Counted from the first letter of the stretch, positions 1 to 8,564 are shown. The stretch: 25,517 nt of DNA from an uncultured bacterium (GCA_937899715.1 CALCNX010000044.1:1-25517), one strand, 5' to 3'. Numbers and translations: made by a program. Notes: generated by a model from the sequence alone, not told the origin.

Positions 1-7
1 CTTTCTG

Positions 8-145
8 AAATTCCCCTTCACCGTGTGAAGGGGTGGCAGTCCAGCGAAGCGAAGACTGACGGGGTAGTTCGGCAGTAATGCGCGAAGCAACACCCCGTCC
101 TCGCTTTCGCTCGTACACCCCTCTTTGTCCCAAAGAGGGGAATTT
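8..145. repeat. MITE-like imperfect palindromic repeat with hairpin ends
   Basis: The ends are perfect 10-bp inverted repeats, AAATTCCCCT at 8-17 and AGGGGAATTT at 136-145. Each end folds on its own: 13-21 pairs with 25-33 (9 bp, loop CGT) and 118-127 pairs with 131-140 (10 bp, loop TCC). Further in, the sequence around 41-63 (CGAAGCGAAG then GACGGGGT) is roughly complementary to 92-113 (ACCCCGTC then CTCGCTTTCGCTCG), so the whole element can form one long arm. There is no coding capacity. This is the architecture of a small dispersed palindromic or MITE-type element. Only one copy lies in the window, so repetitiveness itself is inferred. It may also act as a terminator or mRNA-end structure ahead of argH. 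Confidence 0.7.
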
Positions 146-235
146 TTAACAAAAGCGTAACCTCAATACCTTATTAAAAAACTTCTGCGCAAAATTTTTA
201 TCAACCGTTTGACAGAAAACACTTTACCTCTACCC

Positions 236-1588
236 ATGAAACTTTGGAGTAAATCAAGCACCCGCACCGACGAAGCCGTAGAGCGCTTCACCGTCGGGCA
301 TGACCGCGAACTTGACCATGCGCTTGCCCTTTATGACGTAGCCGGTTCGCTTGCGCACGGTGCAATGCTGCACAGCATCAATCTTCTGACAAGCGAGGAA
401 TGGCAGGGCTTACAGCGCGAACTCAGGAATATCGGGCGTGAGGTACGCGACGGAGCATTTCAGATTGAAGACGGTATCGAAGATGTTCACTCTGAGGTGG
501 AGTTACTCCTGACGCGGCGTTTGGGCGACACAGGCAAAAAAATTCATAGCGGGCGTTCACGCAATGACCAAGTAGCGCTTGATTGCAAACTCTTTTTCCG
601 TGAGGAACTGCGCCGTATTGTCGAGGGCACAGACGCGCTCTTTCAGCGCCTCATTAACCTTGCCGAAACGCACAAAAACGCACTTCTGCCCGGATATACA
701 CATTTGCAAATTGCGATGCCCTCGTCGTTTGGGTTATGGTTTAGCTCGTTTGCAGAAAGCCTAGCGGACGACGTAACAATGCTGCTTGCAGCATACCGAA
801 TCACGAATAAAAATCCGCTTGGTTCGGCGGCGGGTTATGGTTCGTCGTTTCCGCTCAATCGGCGGATGACCACGGAATTACTCGGCTTCGATGACCTCAA
901 CTATAACGTCATCTACGCACAAATGGGACGGGGCAAAACCGAGCGCATTATCGCACAGGCGCTCTCGTCGCTTGCTGCCACGCTTGGCAAAATGGCAATG
1001 GACATTACGCTCTTTATGAGCCAGAACTTCGGTTTTGTGAGTTTCCCCGACGACCTCACGACCGGTTCCAGCATTATGCCGCACAAAAAAAATCCTGACG
1101 TATTCGAGCTTATCCGCGCACGGTGCAATCGTCTGCTTGCATTGCCGAATGAAATCACGCTTCTGACGGCGAATCTTCCTTCCGGCTATCACCGTGACGC
1201 ACAACTCCTCAAAGAAGCGATATTTCCTGCCTTTGAAAGCATGAAAGAGTGTTTGGAAATTGCGGAATTTGCATTGAAACAAATTTCCGTTCGCACGAAC
1301 ATTCTGGACGATGAGCGTGGGAAGGCGCTCTATGCTTATCTTTTCAGTGTGGAAGTGGTGAACGAGTATGCGCTTCAGGGAATGCCGTTCCGTGATGCCT
1401 ACAAGCGCGTGGGCGAGGATATTGCTGCGGGGAATTTTGTGCCATCGCGTGAAATCAAGCACACCCACGAAGGCAGTATTGGCAACCTTTGTCTTGAAGA
1501 AATCACAGCGACGATGCAGCGCACACTTGCGGAGTTTCCTTTTGAACGTGTAGAGCGAGCAATGAAGCAGCTTTTGGGGGACGAATGA
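236..1588 (+). CDS. argH: Argininosuccinate lyase
   Basis: Last step of arginine synthesis: cleaves argininosuccinate to arginine and fumarate, as a cytosolic homotetramer. About 450 residues, the usual family length. Visible motifs are SGRSRNDQ (about 105-112), YTHLQ (about 154-158) and the mobile catalytic loop with the fumarase/lyase signature GSSIMPHKKN (about 277-286). The variant GSAAGYGSSFP replaces the common GSGALAGTTFP and, with KKNPDVFEL, resembles Bacteroidota-type enzymes. I prefer the ATG at 236, giving MKLWSKSS like the family start MKLWGGRF; the frame is open to a TTG at 209, but those nine extra residues look unrelated to the family. The stop overlaps the start of the next gene by 4 bp (ATGA), so the two are probably co-translated. 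No other arginine gene is nearby. Confidence 0.96.
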   Translation: MKLWSKSSTRTDEAVERFTVGHDRELDHALALYDVAGSLAHGAMLHSINLLTSEEWQGLQRELRNIGREVRDGAFQIEDGIEDVHSEVELLLTRRLGDTGKKIHSGRSRNDQVALDCKLFFREELRRIVEGTDALFQRLINLAETHKNALLPGYTHLQIAMPSSFGLWFSSFAESLADDVTMLLAAYRITNKNPLGSAAGYGSSFPLNRRMTTELLGFDDLNYNVIYAQMGRGKTERIIAQALSSLAATLGKMAMDITLFMSQNFGFVSFPDDLTTGSSIMPHKKNPDVFELIRARCNRLLALPNEITLLTANLPSGYHRDAQLLKEAIFPAFESMKECLEIAEFALKQISVRTNILDDERGKALYAYLFSVEVVNEYALQGMPFRDAYKRVGEDIAAGNFVPSREIKHTHEGSIGNLCLEEITATMQRTLAEFPFERVERAMKQLLGDE

Positions 1589-2958
1589 CAGAACACAGCG
1601 AAGACACGCAACCGCATTGTATCGTCGTGGGCGGCGGTTTTGCCGGAACGACCGCAGCGGTGCGCCTTGCTGAGGCTGGAGTGCGGATAACGCTCATCGA
1701 AGCACGGGAGCGGCTTGGCGGGCGTGTGCAATCGCTTACCGATGCTACAACGGGCGAAACAATTGACAATGGGCAGCATCTTTTGATGGGCTGTTACGAA
1801 TCTGCGCTGCGCCTACTGACTACTTTGGGTACGACGCATATTCTTCGTCGCCAGAAAGCGCTTCGTGTTTGGTTTGCTGAACGAGCGGGCGATGCTTTTG
1901 CACTAGACGCTTCACGGTTGCCGGGTAAACTTGGCGTGGCGCGGGGAATGATGACACTGAAGGGCTTATCTCGCCACGAGCGGTTCATGCTTCTGCGGTT
2001 CGCAGCACGGCTTCAGCTCAATCTTCTTCGCACCGATGGAAAAACTGCAGCAGTGCTCCTTGCTGAAGAACGGCAGTCGGAACGGTTAATTACGAGGCTT
2101 TGGGAGCCGATTGTTCTTGCTACGCTGAATGCACCTGTTGCCGCAACCTCTGCAACGCTCTTTGTAACGGTCATGCGCCTGGCATTTTTGGGTGGACGCG
2201 AAGCCTCACAAATGCTGATTGCAGAAATGGGCTTGGATGAGGTGCTTGCTCCAACTTCGGTATTGCTACAAAAGCACGGAGGTAGTGTTGTTAACGATGT
2301 AGTGCGTGAAATTCTTGTTGAAAATGGCACAGCGTGCGGCGTGCGGTTGAAAAATGGTGTGGAGTATCGTGCAGATGTTGTGGTAAGCGCTGTTCCCGCA
2401 AGTACGTTGCTCAAACTCCTACCTGAGCCGCAGCGCATGATCCCTTTCTTTGAACGATGCGCTGAAGCCTTAACCCTGTACTCGCCGATTGTTTCGGTGT
2501 ACTTGTGGTTTGACCGCAATTTTGTAGAGCAAGATTTTATCGCTCTTCTGGGTACGACAATCCAGTGGGTTTTTAATCGCAGAAAACTTTGCCATGCGCC
2601 GGACGACGTAGCGGTGCGTTTCCCGTGCCATCTGTCGCTAACCGTGAGTGCGGCGGGCGATCTGGCAAGTGCATCGGCGCAATCAATCGTGGAGCGATGT
2701 CTGCAAGAACTTCACGAAGTTTTTCCTGAGTCCCGCGCTGCCACACTTTTGCATTCTCGCGTTATTCGTGAGCGAAATGCAACGCCTCTTTTTACGCCCG
2801 CAAATGAGCATCTACGACCGAATCCTGACACACCGCTTCACAACTTGTTTCTAGCTGGCGATTGGACAAATACGGGCTTGCCGGCAACAATTGAAGGCGC
2901 GGCGCGGAGTGGGGAACGAGCGGCGGAACGAGTCGTGGCAGCACTTTCGCGGCGATAG
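1585..2958 (+). CDS. hpnE: Hydroxysqualene dehydroxylase-like FAD amine oxidase (HpnE family)
   Basis: 457 residues. The N-terminal FAD dinucleotide-binding motif VVGGGFAG (about 14-21) is followed by an ERLGGRV stretch and then DNGQHLLMGCY (about 63-73), which is characteristic of HpnE among phytoene-desaturase-like flavoproteins. The C-terminal FAD-binding segment LFLAGDWTNTGLPATIEGA is intact. Known family role: HpnC, HpnD and HpnE convert two farnesyl diphosphates to squalene through hydroxysqualene, and HpnE removes the hydroxyl group; squalene then feeds hopanoids. HpnC, HpnD and squalene-hopene cyclase are not in this window, so a related role in carotenoid or other terpenoid desaturation remains possible. 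It is joined to argH by a 4-bp overlap, a pairing with no obvious metabolic logic. Confidence 0.87.
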   Translation: MTEHSEDTQPHCIVVGGGFAGTTAAVRLAEAGVRITLIEARERLGGRVQSLTDATTGETIDNGQHLLMGCYESALRLLTTLGTTHILRRQKALRVWFAERAGDAFALDASRLPGKLGVARGMMTLKGLSRHERFMLLRFAARLQLNLLRTDGKTAAVLLAEERQSERLITRLWEPIVLATLNAPVAATSATLFVTVMRLAFLGGREASQMLIAEMGLDEVLAPTSVLLQKHGGSVVNDVVREILVENGTACGVRLKNGVEYRADVVVSAVPASTLLKLLPEPQRMIPFFERCAEALTLYSPIVSVYLWFDRNFVEQDFIALLGTTIQWVFNRRKLCHAPDDVAVRFPCHLSLTVSAAGDLASASAQSIVERCLQELHEVFPESRAATLLHSRVIRERNATPLFTPANEHLRPNPDTPLHNLFLAGDWTNTGLPATIEGAARSGERAAERVVAALSRR

Positions 2959-3102
2959 TTTGTTTGAGGTGCTACGCTATGCTACTTTAACAGAACAGAA
3001 CACTGCTGCCAAATTGCAGACTTTTCGTATATTAAAGCCCGTTTGAACAGTTTCAATATCTCTTGAATTCAAGTCTTGTACCAATTTCATTCGCAACTGA
3101 TT

Positions 3103-4287
3103 ATGATGAATCTATCCGAGCGCGTTCTTTCTGCCAACGAATCCCAAACGCTTGCTATTAACGCCAAAGCAAAAACCATGAAAGCCCAAGGCATTGATGT
3201 TGTCAGTCTTTCCACGGGTGAACCTGATTTCCCAACACCGCAAGTAGTGAAAGATGCTGCTATTAAAGCCATTAACGATAACTTTACCTATTACACCGAA
3301 GGCAACGGGATTCCCGATTTGCGCAAAGCCATTGCCGAAAAATTTATGAAAGAAAATGGTTTGCCCGATGTGAAGCCCGAAAATGTTCTTGTTTCCACCG
3401 GCGGTAAGCACTCCATTTTCAATGTGCTTCTGGCAATGTGCAATCCGGGCGACGAAGTGCTGATGAACGCGCCCTATTGGGTGAGCTATCCGGCAATGAT
3501 TCAAATTTGCGGCGCGAAGCCAGTCATTGTGGAGACGACGCTCGAAAACCGCTTCAAAATGACTCCCGCACAACTTGAAGCGGCTCTTACACCGAAAACA
3601 AAATGTGTCATTCTTAATTCGCCATCGAATCCCACAGGAACAATGTACACTCCTGATGAAATCAAGGCGCTGGCGAAGGTGCTGGAAAAGCATGAATGTT
3701 TTATCTTGAGCGACGAACTCTACGAAAAAATTTCTTTTGGTAGCGTTCAGCATTTTAGCATCGGCTCCATTCCTGCTGTTGCTGACCGCGTCATTACGGT
3801 TAATGGCGTGTCGAAAGCATATTCCATGACGGGCTGGCGCATTGGCTATATGACCGGTCCGGCGGCATTGATGAAGGAAGCTGCGAAGGTGCAAGGGCAG
3901 TCCACATCCAATCCAAATTCTATCGCACAAAAAGCTGCTCTAGCGGCACTGCTTCACACGGCAGACGATGTAGAGCGGATGCGCAAAGAATTTGCCCGCC
4001 GCCGTGAGATGGTTGCGGCGCTTTTCTCTGCCATTCCGGGCGTGGAATTTCTCATGCCGGACGGCGCATTTTATATGTTTGTGGATATGAATAAAGCGCT
4101 TCAAACCATGCGTGTCAAGACTTCCTTTGAGTTTTGCCAAGAAGCCCTCGACAAGCATCACTTGGCGGTTGTGCCGGGTGAAGCATTTGGCGCTCCGGGT
4201 TGTGTTCGCTTTTCCTTTGCCGCATCCGACGAAACCTTACAAAAGGGCATTGCTCGCTTTGCAGAAGCAATCAAAGCATTATCCTAA
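3103..4287 (+). CDS. Class I/II pyridoxal-phosphate aminotransferase (aspartate aminotransferase type)
   Basis: 394 residues from the ATG at 3103 (a second ATG follows at once at 3106; the frame is open to a TTG at 3076, but MNLSERV is the natural N terminus). The PLP lysine lies in SKAYSMTGWR (Lys at about 238), preceded by the NSPSNPTGTMY cofactor segment and LSDELYEKI (conserved Asp and Tyr). A C-terminal CVRFSFA supplies the substrate-carboxylate arginine. It matches the I-gamma/1-beta bacterial aspartate aminotransferases, which transfer the amino group between aspartate and 2-oxoglutarate; some members also act on prephenate or aromatic acids, so specificity is not settled and I give no symbol. 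It lies 144 bp after hpnE and 30 bp before ytxJ, with which it is probably co-transcribed. Confidence 0.92.
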   Translation: MMNLSERVLSANESQTLAINAKAKTMKAQGIDVVSLSTGEPDFPTPQVVKDAAIKAINDNFTYYTEGNGIPDLRKAIAEKFMKENGLPDVKPENVLVSTGGKHSIFNVLLAMCNPGDEVLMNAPYWVSYPAMIQICGAKPVIVETTLENRFKMTPAQLEAALTPKTKCVILNSPSNPTGTMYTPDEIKALAKVLEKHECFILSDELYEKISFGSVQHFSIGSIPAVADRVITVNGVSKAYSMTGWRIGYMTGPAALMKEAAKVQGQSTSNPNSIAQKAALAALLHTADDVERMRKEFARRREMVAALFSAIPGVEFLMPDGAFYMFVDMNKALQTMRVKTSFEFCQEALDKHHLAVVPGEAFGAPGCVRFSFAASDETLQKGIARFAEAIKALS

Positions 4288-4317
4288 CTTACTCTTGATA
4301 TTCGTTTTTGAATAAAA

Positions 4318-4686
4318 ATGACACAAGCACACGAACTCACCACCATTGCCGACTTGGACAAAGCACTCGCAGAATCGCAAACCGGAACGGTGCTTCTTTT
4401 CAAGCATAGCGCCACCTGCGATATTAGTGCCGCGGCATGGGAGGAATTTCTGGATTTCCTTCGGGACAACAAAGAAAACCCATCTGCTCCGCCCTTGCAC
4501 TCGTACTTCCTTGTGGTGCAGACCGCACGACCCGTTTCCGATGCAATAGAATCACGCTTTGGTATTCGCCATGAAAGCCCACAAGCAATCTTGCTACACA
4601 ACGGGCAACCCGTCTGGCACGACTCGCACCGCCGACTGACAACGCAAAAACTACACGCCGTTGTTGCGGAGTATGCGGCTCAATAA
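4318..4686 (+). CDS. ytxJ: YtxJ-type monothiol bacilliredoxin
   Basis: 122-residue cytosolic thioredoxin-fold protein with one catalytic cysteine, Cys34, in KHSATCDIS, and the family hallmarks ARPVSDAIESRFG and RHESPQAILL followed by GQPVWHDSH. YtxJ proteins are linked with bacillithiol systems, where they are thought to remove bacillithiol from S-bacillithiolated proteins. Known family context: YtxJ occurs in Bacillota and in Bacteroidota/Chlorobiota, groups that make bacillithiol or its N-methyl form. Its presence suggests this organism uses such a thiol, but no bsh biosynthesis gene is in the window. It follows the aminotransferase by 30 bp. Confidence 0.88.
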   Translation: MTQAHELTTIADLDKALAESQTGTVLLFKHSATCDISAAAWEEFLDFLRDNKENPSAPPLHSYFLVVQTARPVSDAIESRFGIRHESPQAILLHNGQPVWHDSHRRLTTQKLHAVVAEYAAQ

Positions 4687-4725
4687 AAGCATTTTCAGTA
4701 CAAATGCCTGAATCACTCAAGTTTC

Positions 4726-4765
4726 CAAGCCCGATGAAATCGCATTCTGCGCCTCGTTGGGCTTG
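4726..4765 (+). terminator. Possible weak terminator after ytxJ
   Basis: CAAGCCC (4726-4732) can pair with GGGCTTG (4759-4765), and the sequence continues ATTGTTTTCTT. The loop is 26 nt with little internal pairing, so this is only a weak candidate. It sits where an operon boundary is expected, in the 189-bp gap between ytxJ and lipA. Confidence 0.25.
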
Positions 4766-4780
4766 ATTGTTTTCTTGGGG

Positions 4781-4811
4781 TTTCTTCATTCCGATAAATT
4801 CAGTATTTTTG
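4781..4811 (+). promoter_or_regulatory. Candidate Bacteroidota-type promoter for lipA
   Basis: TATTTTTG at 4804-4811 is an exact match to the Bacteroidota -7 consensus TAnnTTTG. TTTC at 4781-4784, separated by exactly 19 nt, is a one-mismatch -33 box (consensus TTTG). Transcription would start near 4817, leaving a leader of about 60 nt before the lipA ATG at 4876. Motif match only. Confidence 0.45.
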
Positions 4812-4875
4812 TTGTTCTGCGTCGCTTATAGATTTATAGCGGCGTTTATTACTTCACCAATTTACACATCCTGTC

Positions 4876-5814
4876 ATGGACACAGCACACGCTCTTGGTT
4901 TTGAACGGCTGGACGCATCCCGAAATGCGCTGGCGCACACAGAATTTGTCGAACAGCACACCGAACCGACACCCGCTCCTGAGCGTCGCCCCGAATGGCT
5001 TAAAGTCAAGGCTCCTGGCGGTGAGACATATGCGAACGTCAAAACCATGATGCGCTCCAAGACGCTTCACACTGTCTGCGAAGAGGCTCGCTGCCCGAAC
5101 ATCTCCGAATGTTGGAATGCAGGGACGGCGACGTTTATGATTCTGGGTGATACGTGCACACGCTCTTGTGGTTTTTGTGCCGTGAAGACCGGTCGTCCAC
5201 CTGTGCTGGATGTGGATGAGCCACAGCGTGTCGCTGATGCTGTGCTGTCCATGAATCTCAAGCACGCCGTTATTACCTCCGTCAACCGTGACGAGCTTGC
5301 CGATGGCGGTTCACGCATTTTTGCCGATACCATTCTGGCAGTCCGCGAAGCTAATCCCAGCATCACGATTGAAGTTCTGATTCCTGATTTTAAGGGCAAA
5401 ATCGCGGCTCTGCAAAATATTATTGATGCTCGCCCCGATGTGCTAAACCATAACACCGAGACCGTACCGCGCCTGTATCGTCGTGTTCGTCCGCAGGCTA
5501 AGTATGACTGGACACTCAGCGTTTTGAAGGAGTCCAAAGCGCAGGGCTTGCGCACAAAGACCGGCATTATGCTGGGTCTGGGCGAGAAGCGTGAAGAACT
5601 TCTCACCGTCATGCAGGATTTGTGCGATGTTGGTGTGGATGTCTTCACGCTGGGGCAATATCTTCAGCCCACCAAAGCACACTTGCCCGTTGAGCGGTTT
5701 GTGCATCCCGACGAGTTTGCGGAATTGCGTGAGATTGGTCTTCAGATGGGCTTTGATTGGGTGGAATCAGGTCCGCTGGTGCGTAGTTCGTACCATGCAG
5801 AACGCCATGTGTAG
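4876..5814 (+). CDS. lipA: Lipoyl synthase (radical SAM)
   Basis: 312 residues. Both iron-sulfur clusters are visible: the auxiliary cluster CxxxxCxxxxxC in CEEARCPNISEC (Cys68, 73, 79) and the radical-SAM CxxxCxxC in CTRSCGFC (Cys94, 98, 101). The C-terminal RSSYHAE supplies the conserved serine ligand of the auxiliary cluster. The enzyme inserts two sulfur atoms into octanoyl groups on the E2 subunits of 2-oxoacid dehydrogenases and on the glycine-cleavage H protein. The first 40 residues are a loosely conserved leader, normal in length for the family. Its usual partner lipB is absent here. The next gene begins 21 bp after its stop, so it probably heads a lipA, metallo-hydrolase, mnmG transcript. 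Confidence 0.97.
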   Translation: MDTAHALGFERLDASRNALAHTEFVEQHTEPTPAPERRPEWLKVKAPGGETYANVKTMMRSKTLHTVCEEARCPNISECWNAGTATFMILGDTCTRSCGFCAVKTGRPPVLDVDEPQRVADAVLSMNLKHAVITSVNRDELADGGSRIFADTILAVREANPSITIEVLIPDFKGKIAALQNIIDARPDVLNHNTETVPRLYRRVRPQAKYDWTLSVLKESKAQGLRTKTGIMLGLGEKREELLTVMQDLCDVGVDVFTLGQYLQPTKAHLPVERFVHPDEFAELREIGLQMGFDWVESGPLVRSSYHAERHV

Positions 5815-5835
5815 CAATCCATTTCACGCGAAACC

Positions 5836-6600
5836 ATGAAAATACGAGTTCTGGGAAGCGGCACTTCGACAGGCGTTCCACTTGTGGGATGCTCTTGCGC
5901 GACGTGCCTCTCCACAGACCCGCGCGACAAACGCCTCCGTCCCTCAATTCTGGTAGAATCAGATACCACGACCGTTGTCATTGATACATCTGCCGATTTT
6001 CGGTATCAAATGCTCCGCGAAAATGTAAAAAAAATTGACGCGGTTGTCTTTACGCATCATCACTTTGACCATATCGGCGGATTCGATGATGTAAGGGCGT
6101 TCAATTTTATGCTCCGTAAGGCGCTTCCTATCTATCTGATGCAGGAAACAATGGACAATCTGGAGCGCACGTTCATATACGCCTTTATGGATACCGGACA
6201 AAAAGGCGGTGGTGTGCCTGTCGTCGTACAGCACATTATTGACAAGGAAGCCTTTAGGGTCGGCGATATAGATTTCATACCGATTCCGATGATGCACGGC
6301 AAAATGCGCGTCAATGGCTATCGTATCGGAAACTTTGCTTATTGCACCGACACTAATTTTATTAGTGAGGAATCCTTTGCACTTCTGCACAATCTGGACA
6401 TTCTCATTCTCGACGCTCTTCGTTACGAGTCTCACACCACACATTTCAGCGTGGACGAAGCACTAGCAGCAGCAAAACGCATCGGAGCAAAGCAAACGTA
6501 CTTTACGCACATAGCGCATAATATCAAGCACGACGACTTAGAATCACGCCTACCACAGGGAATCGCAATATGTTACGACGGATTGCATTTTGAAATGTAG
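5836..6600 (+). CDS. PhnP-like metallo-beta-lactamase-fold hydrolase
   Basis: 254 residues. The metallo-beta-lactamase metal motif HxHxDH is THHHFDH (His74, His76, Asp78, His79), with further ligands likely in MMHGK, CTDTN and THIAHN. The N-terminal GSGTSTGVPLVGCSCATC carries three cysteines (19, 21, 24) in the pattern of the structural zinc site of PhnP phosphoribosyl cyclic phosphodiesterase. No C-P lyase genes are near, so a phosphonate role is not supported; this broad family also includes cyclic-phosphate and nucleotide phosphodiesterases. It lies 21 bp after lipA and 17 bp before mnmG, which suggests co-transcription rather than shared chemistry. The fold is certain; the substrate is unknown. 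Confidence 0.87.
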   Translation: MKIRVLGSGTSTGVPLVGCSCATCLSTDPRDKRLRPSILVESDTTTVVIDTSADFRYQMLRENVKKIDAVVFTHHHFDHIGGFDDVRAFNFMLRKALPIYLMQETMDNLERTFIYAFMDTGQKGGGVPVVVQHIIDKEAFRVGDIDFIPIPMMHGKMRVNGYRIGNFAYCTDTNFISEESFALLHNLDILILDALRYESHTTHFSVDEALAAAKRIGAKQTYFTHIAHNIKHDDLESRLPQGIAICYDGLHFEM

Positions 6601-6617
6601 CTTTTCATCTTTACAGC

Positions 6618-8516
6618 ATGAACAACATTTTTGATATTATCGTCATCGGCGGCGGGCACGCAGGCATCGAAGCCAGCGTCGCAGCGGCGACTATGGGCAG
6701 AACAGGCACAAAGCCTGTGAGCGTGGCGCTTGTTTCGATGGATACTCATTCTATCGGGCGTTTATCCTGCAATCCTGCTGTGGGTGGCACGGCAAAAGGG
6801 CATTTGGTCAAAGAACTAGATGCGCTGGGCGGCGTGATGGGTGTTATCGCCGACAAAAGCGGTTTGCAATTCAAAATGCTCAATCGCTCTAAAGGTCCTG
6901 CCGTTTGGTCGCCCCGCTCGCAGAATGATAAAGACTTATACCCGCAATACGCACAAGAACTTGTGTTGTCAACGCCCAACCTTTCGTTTGTGCAAGGTTC
7001 GGTCGTGGAAATTCTTGTGCAGAAAGATTCCGTGCGGGGTGTGAAACTTGCCGATGGTTCGGAATTGGTCGCGCAAGCTGTGGTGCTGTGTGGAGGCACG
7101 TTCCTGAACGGTGTAATGCACACCGGCTTGTGCCAGACCGTCGGCGGGCGCTTTGGTGAGCAGGCTGCAACGGGCATTTCGGATATGCTTGCCAGCTATG
7201 GCTTAGAAAAAGGGCGGCTCAAAACCGGCACACCACCTCGCGTAGCGATCGAGTCTCTTGACCTGACGAAGACCGAACCTGCCGGAGGTGACGAGCCACC
7301 GCTTCCTTTCTCGCACCGCACCCAGTCTGTGCAGAACCGCATTGTGTGTTATAGCACCTACACCAGCGCCGATACGCATGAGATTTTGCGCGAAGGCTTT
7401 GAGCAATCTCCCATGTTCACTGGCAGAATTCAGGGTAGTGGTCCACGCTACTGTCCTTCCATTGAGGATAAAATCCATCGTTTTGCTGACCGCGATTCGC
7501 ACCACATCGTGCTTGAGCCAGAAGGCTTGGCAACAAATTCCGTCTATGTCAACGGCTATTCGACAAGTTTGCCGGATGATGTGCAGTTGCGTGGCTTGCG
7601 AACAATTCCGGGCTTGGAGAAGGTGGAGCTGCTCCGTGCGGGGTATGCCGTGGAATATGATTTCTTTTTTCCGTTCCAATTACGCTTTTCACTTGAAACA
7701 AAGGCAATTTCTGGTCTATTTTTTGCAGGTCAAATTAACGGCACGTCGGGTTATGAAGAAGCCGCAACACAAGGTTTTATTGCCGGTGTCAATGCGGTGC
7801 GAAAAGTACGGGGCGAAGACGAGTTTACGCTCAAACGCTCCGAAGCATACATCGGTGTACTTATTGACGACCTCGTGAACAAAAGCACCGAAGAGCCATA
7901 TCGTATTTTCACCTCCGCAGCCGAGTACCGCTTGCTTTTGCGGCAAGACAATGCCGATAGACGTTTGATGAAATACGGACACGCACTTGGTTTGATTGAC
8001 TCCGCCGCTTACGAAAGAATGGTGGAGCGCGAAGAACTCACACGGCAAACGCTGGACTTTGCACGTACAACACGTTTTCGCCCCGCAGAAATCAATGAAT
8101 ATTTAGCAGAAATGAACGAACCCGTTATTAGCGAGGTTTCAAGCGTTGAACAGCTTACCAAGCGCTCGCAACTGACGCTCAAGCCCCTTCTGGAACGCGC
8201 AAACTGGCACGCAAGCATCGGGCAACAAGACATGACTGAAGCACAAGCACTGGCACTAGATACGGTGGTGGAGCAAGCGGAAATCGAAATTAAGTACAGT
8301 GGCTATATTGAGCGACAAATGAAGGAAATAAGCGTCTTTGCGGCGAATGAAGAAAAGAAAATCCCCGAAGCGCTCGACTACGCTGTGATAAAATCACTTT
8401 CTACCGAAGCACGTCAGAAACTCACCCGTATTCGCCCGCAATCGCTGGGGCAAGCCTCACGGATACAAGGCGTGTCGGCATCGGATATTTCCGTGTTGAC
8501 CTTATATTTGCGCTAA
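6618..8516 (+). CDS. mnmG: tRNA uridine-5-carboxymethylaminomethyl(34) synthesis enzyme MnmG
   Basis: 632 residues, the normal family length. The FAD Rossmann motif GGGHAGIEAS is at the N terminus, followed by the hallmark block CNPAVGGTAKGHLVKELDALGG. Later family segments include FNGVMHTG-like FLNGVMHTGL, GRLKTGTPPR, the NGTSGYEEAATQG block and RIFTSAAEYRLLLRQDNADRRL. The C-terminal helical domain that binds MnmE and tRNA (after about residue 540) is complete. With MnmE it installs the 5-carboxymethylaminomethyl group on wobble uridine 34 of certain tRNAs, using FAD, GTP and methylene-tetrahydrofolate. mnmE is not in the window. The frame is intact and the start ATG is unambiguous. Confidence 0.97.
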   Translation: MNNIFDIIVIGGGHAGIEASVAAATMGRTGTKPVSVALVSMDTHSIGRLSCNPAVGGTAKGHLVKELDALGGVMGVIADKSGLQFKMLNRSKGPAVWSPRSQNDKDLYPQYAQELVLSTPNLSFVQGSVVEILVQKDSVRGVKLADGSELVAQAVVLCGGTFLNGVMHTGLCQTVGGRFGEQAATGISDMLASYGLEKGRLKTGTPPRVAIESLDLTKTEPAGGDEPPLPFSHRTQSVQNRIVCYSTYTSADTHEILREGFEQSPMFTGRIQGSGPRYCPSIEDKIHRFADRDSHHIVLEPEGLATNSVYVNGYSTSLPDDVQLRGLRTIPGLEKVELLRAGYAVEYDFFFPFQLRFSLETKAISGLFFAGQINGTSGYEEAATQGFIAGVNAVRKVRGEDEFTLKRSEAYIGVLIDDLVNKSTEEPYRIFTSAAEYRLLLRQDNADRRLMKYGHALGLIDSAAYERMVEREELTRQTLDFARTTRFRPAEINEYLAEMNEPVISEVSSVEQLTKRSQLTLKPLLERANWHASIGQQDMTEAQALALDTVVEQAEIEIKYSGYIERQMKEISVFAANEEKKIPEALDYAVIKSLSTEARQKLTRIRPQSLGQASRIQGVSASDISVLTLYLR

Positions 8517-8564
8517 GATTTTTAACCGAGCAATAACTTTTATCTCAAAATACCCTTACCTCCC

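Noticed and set aside
209..235. TTG start for argH giving nine extra residues
   Set aside because: The family begins MKLW, which is exactly what the ATG at 236 gives.
878..1468. Long antisense ORF inside argH, and similar ones in aspartate aminotransferase (3112-3930), mnmG (7203-7679) and pgk (12906-13745)
   Set aside because: They lie opposite well-supported genes, resemble no family and contain low-quality composition typical of antisense reading; codon use of the sense genes explains the open frames.
3062..3073. 12-bp perfect palindrome CTTGAATTCAAG upstream of the aminotransferase
   Set aside because: Several 12-bp palindromes are expected by chance in 25 kb, and there is no second copy or promoter alignment to make it an operator.
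2959..3102. Promoter in the hpnE-aminotransferase gap
   Set aside because: TATATTAA at 3028-3035 is AT-rich, but no -33 box lies at the expected spacing and the -7 match is incomplete.
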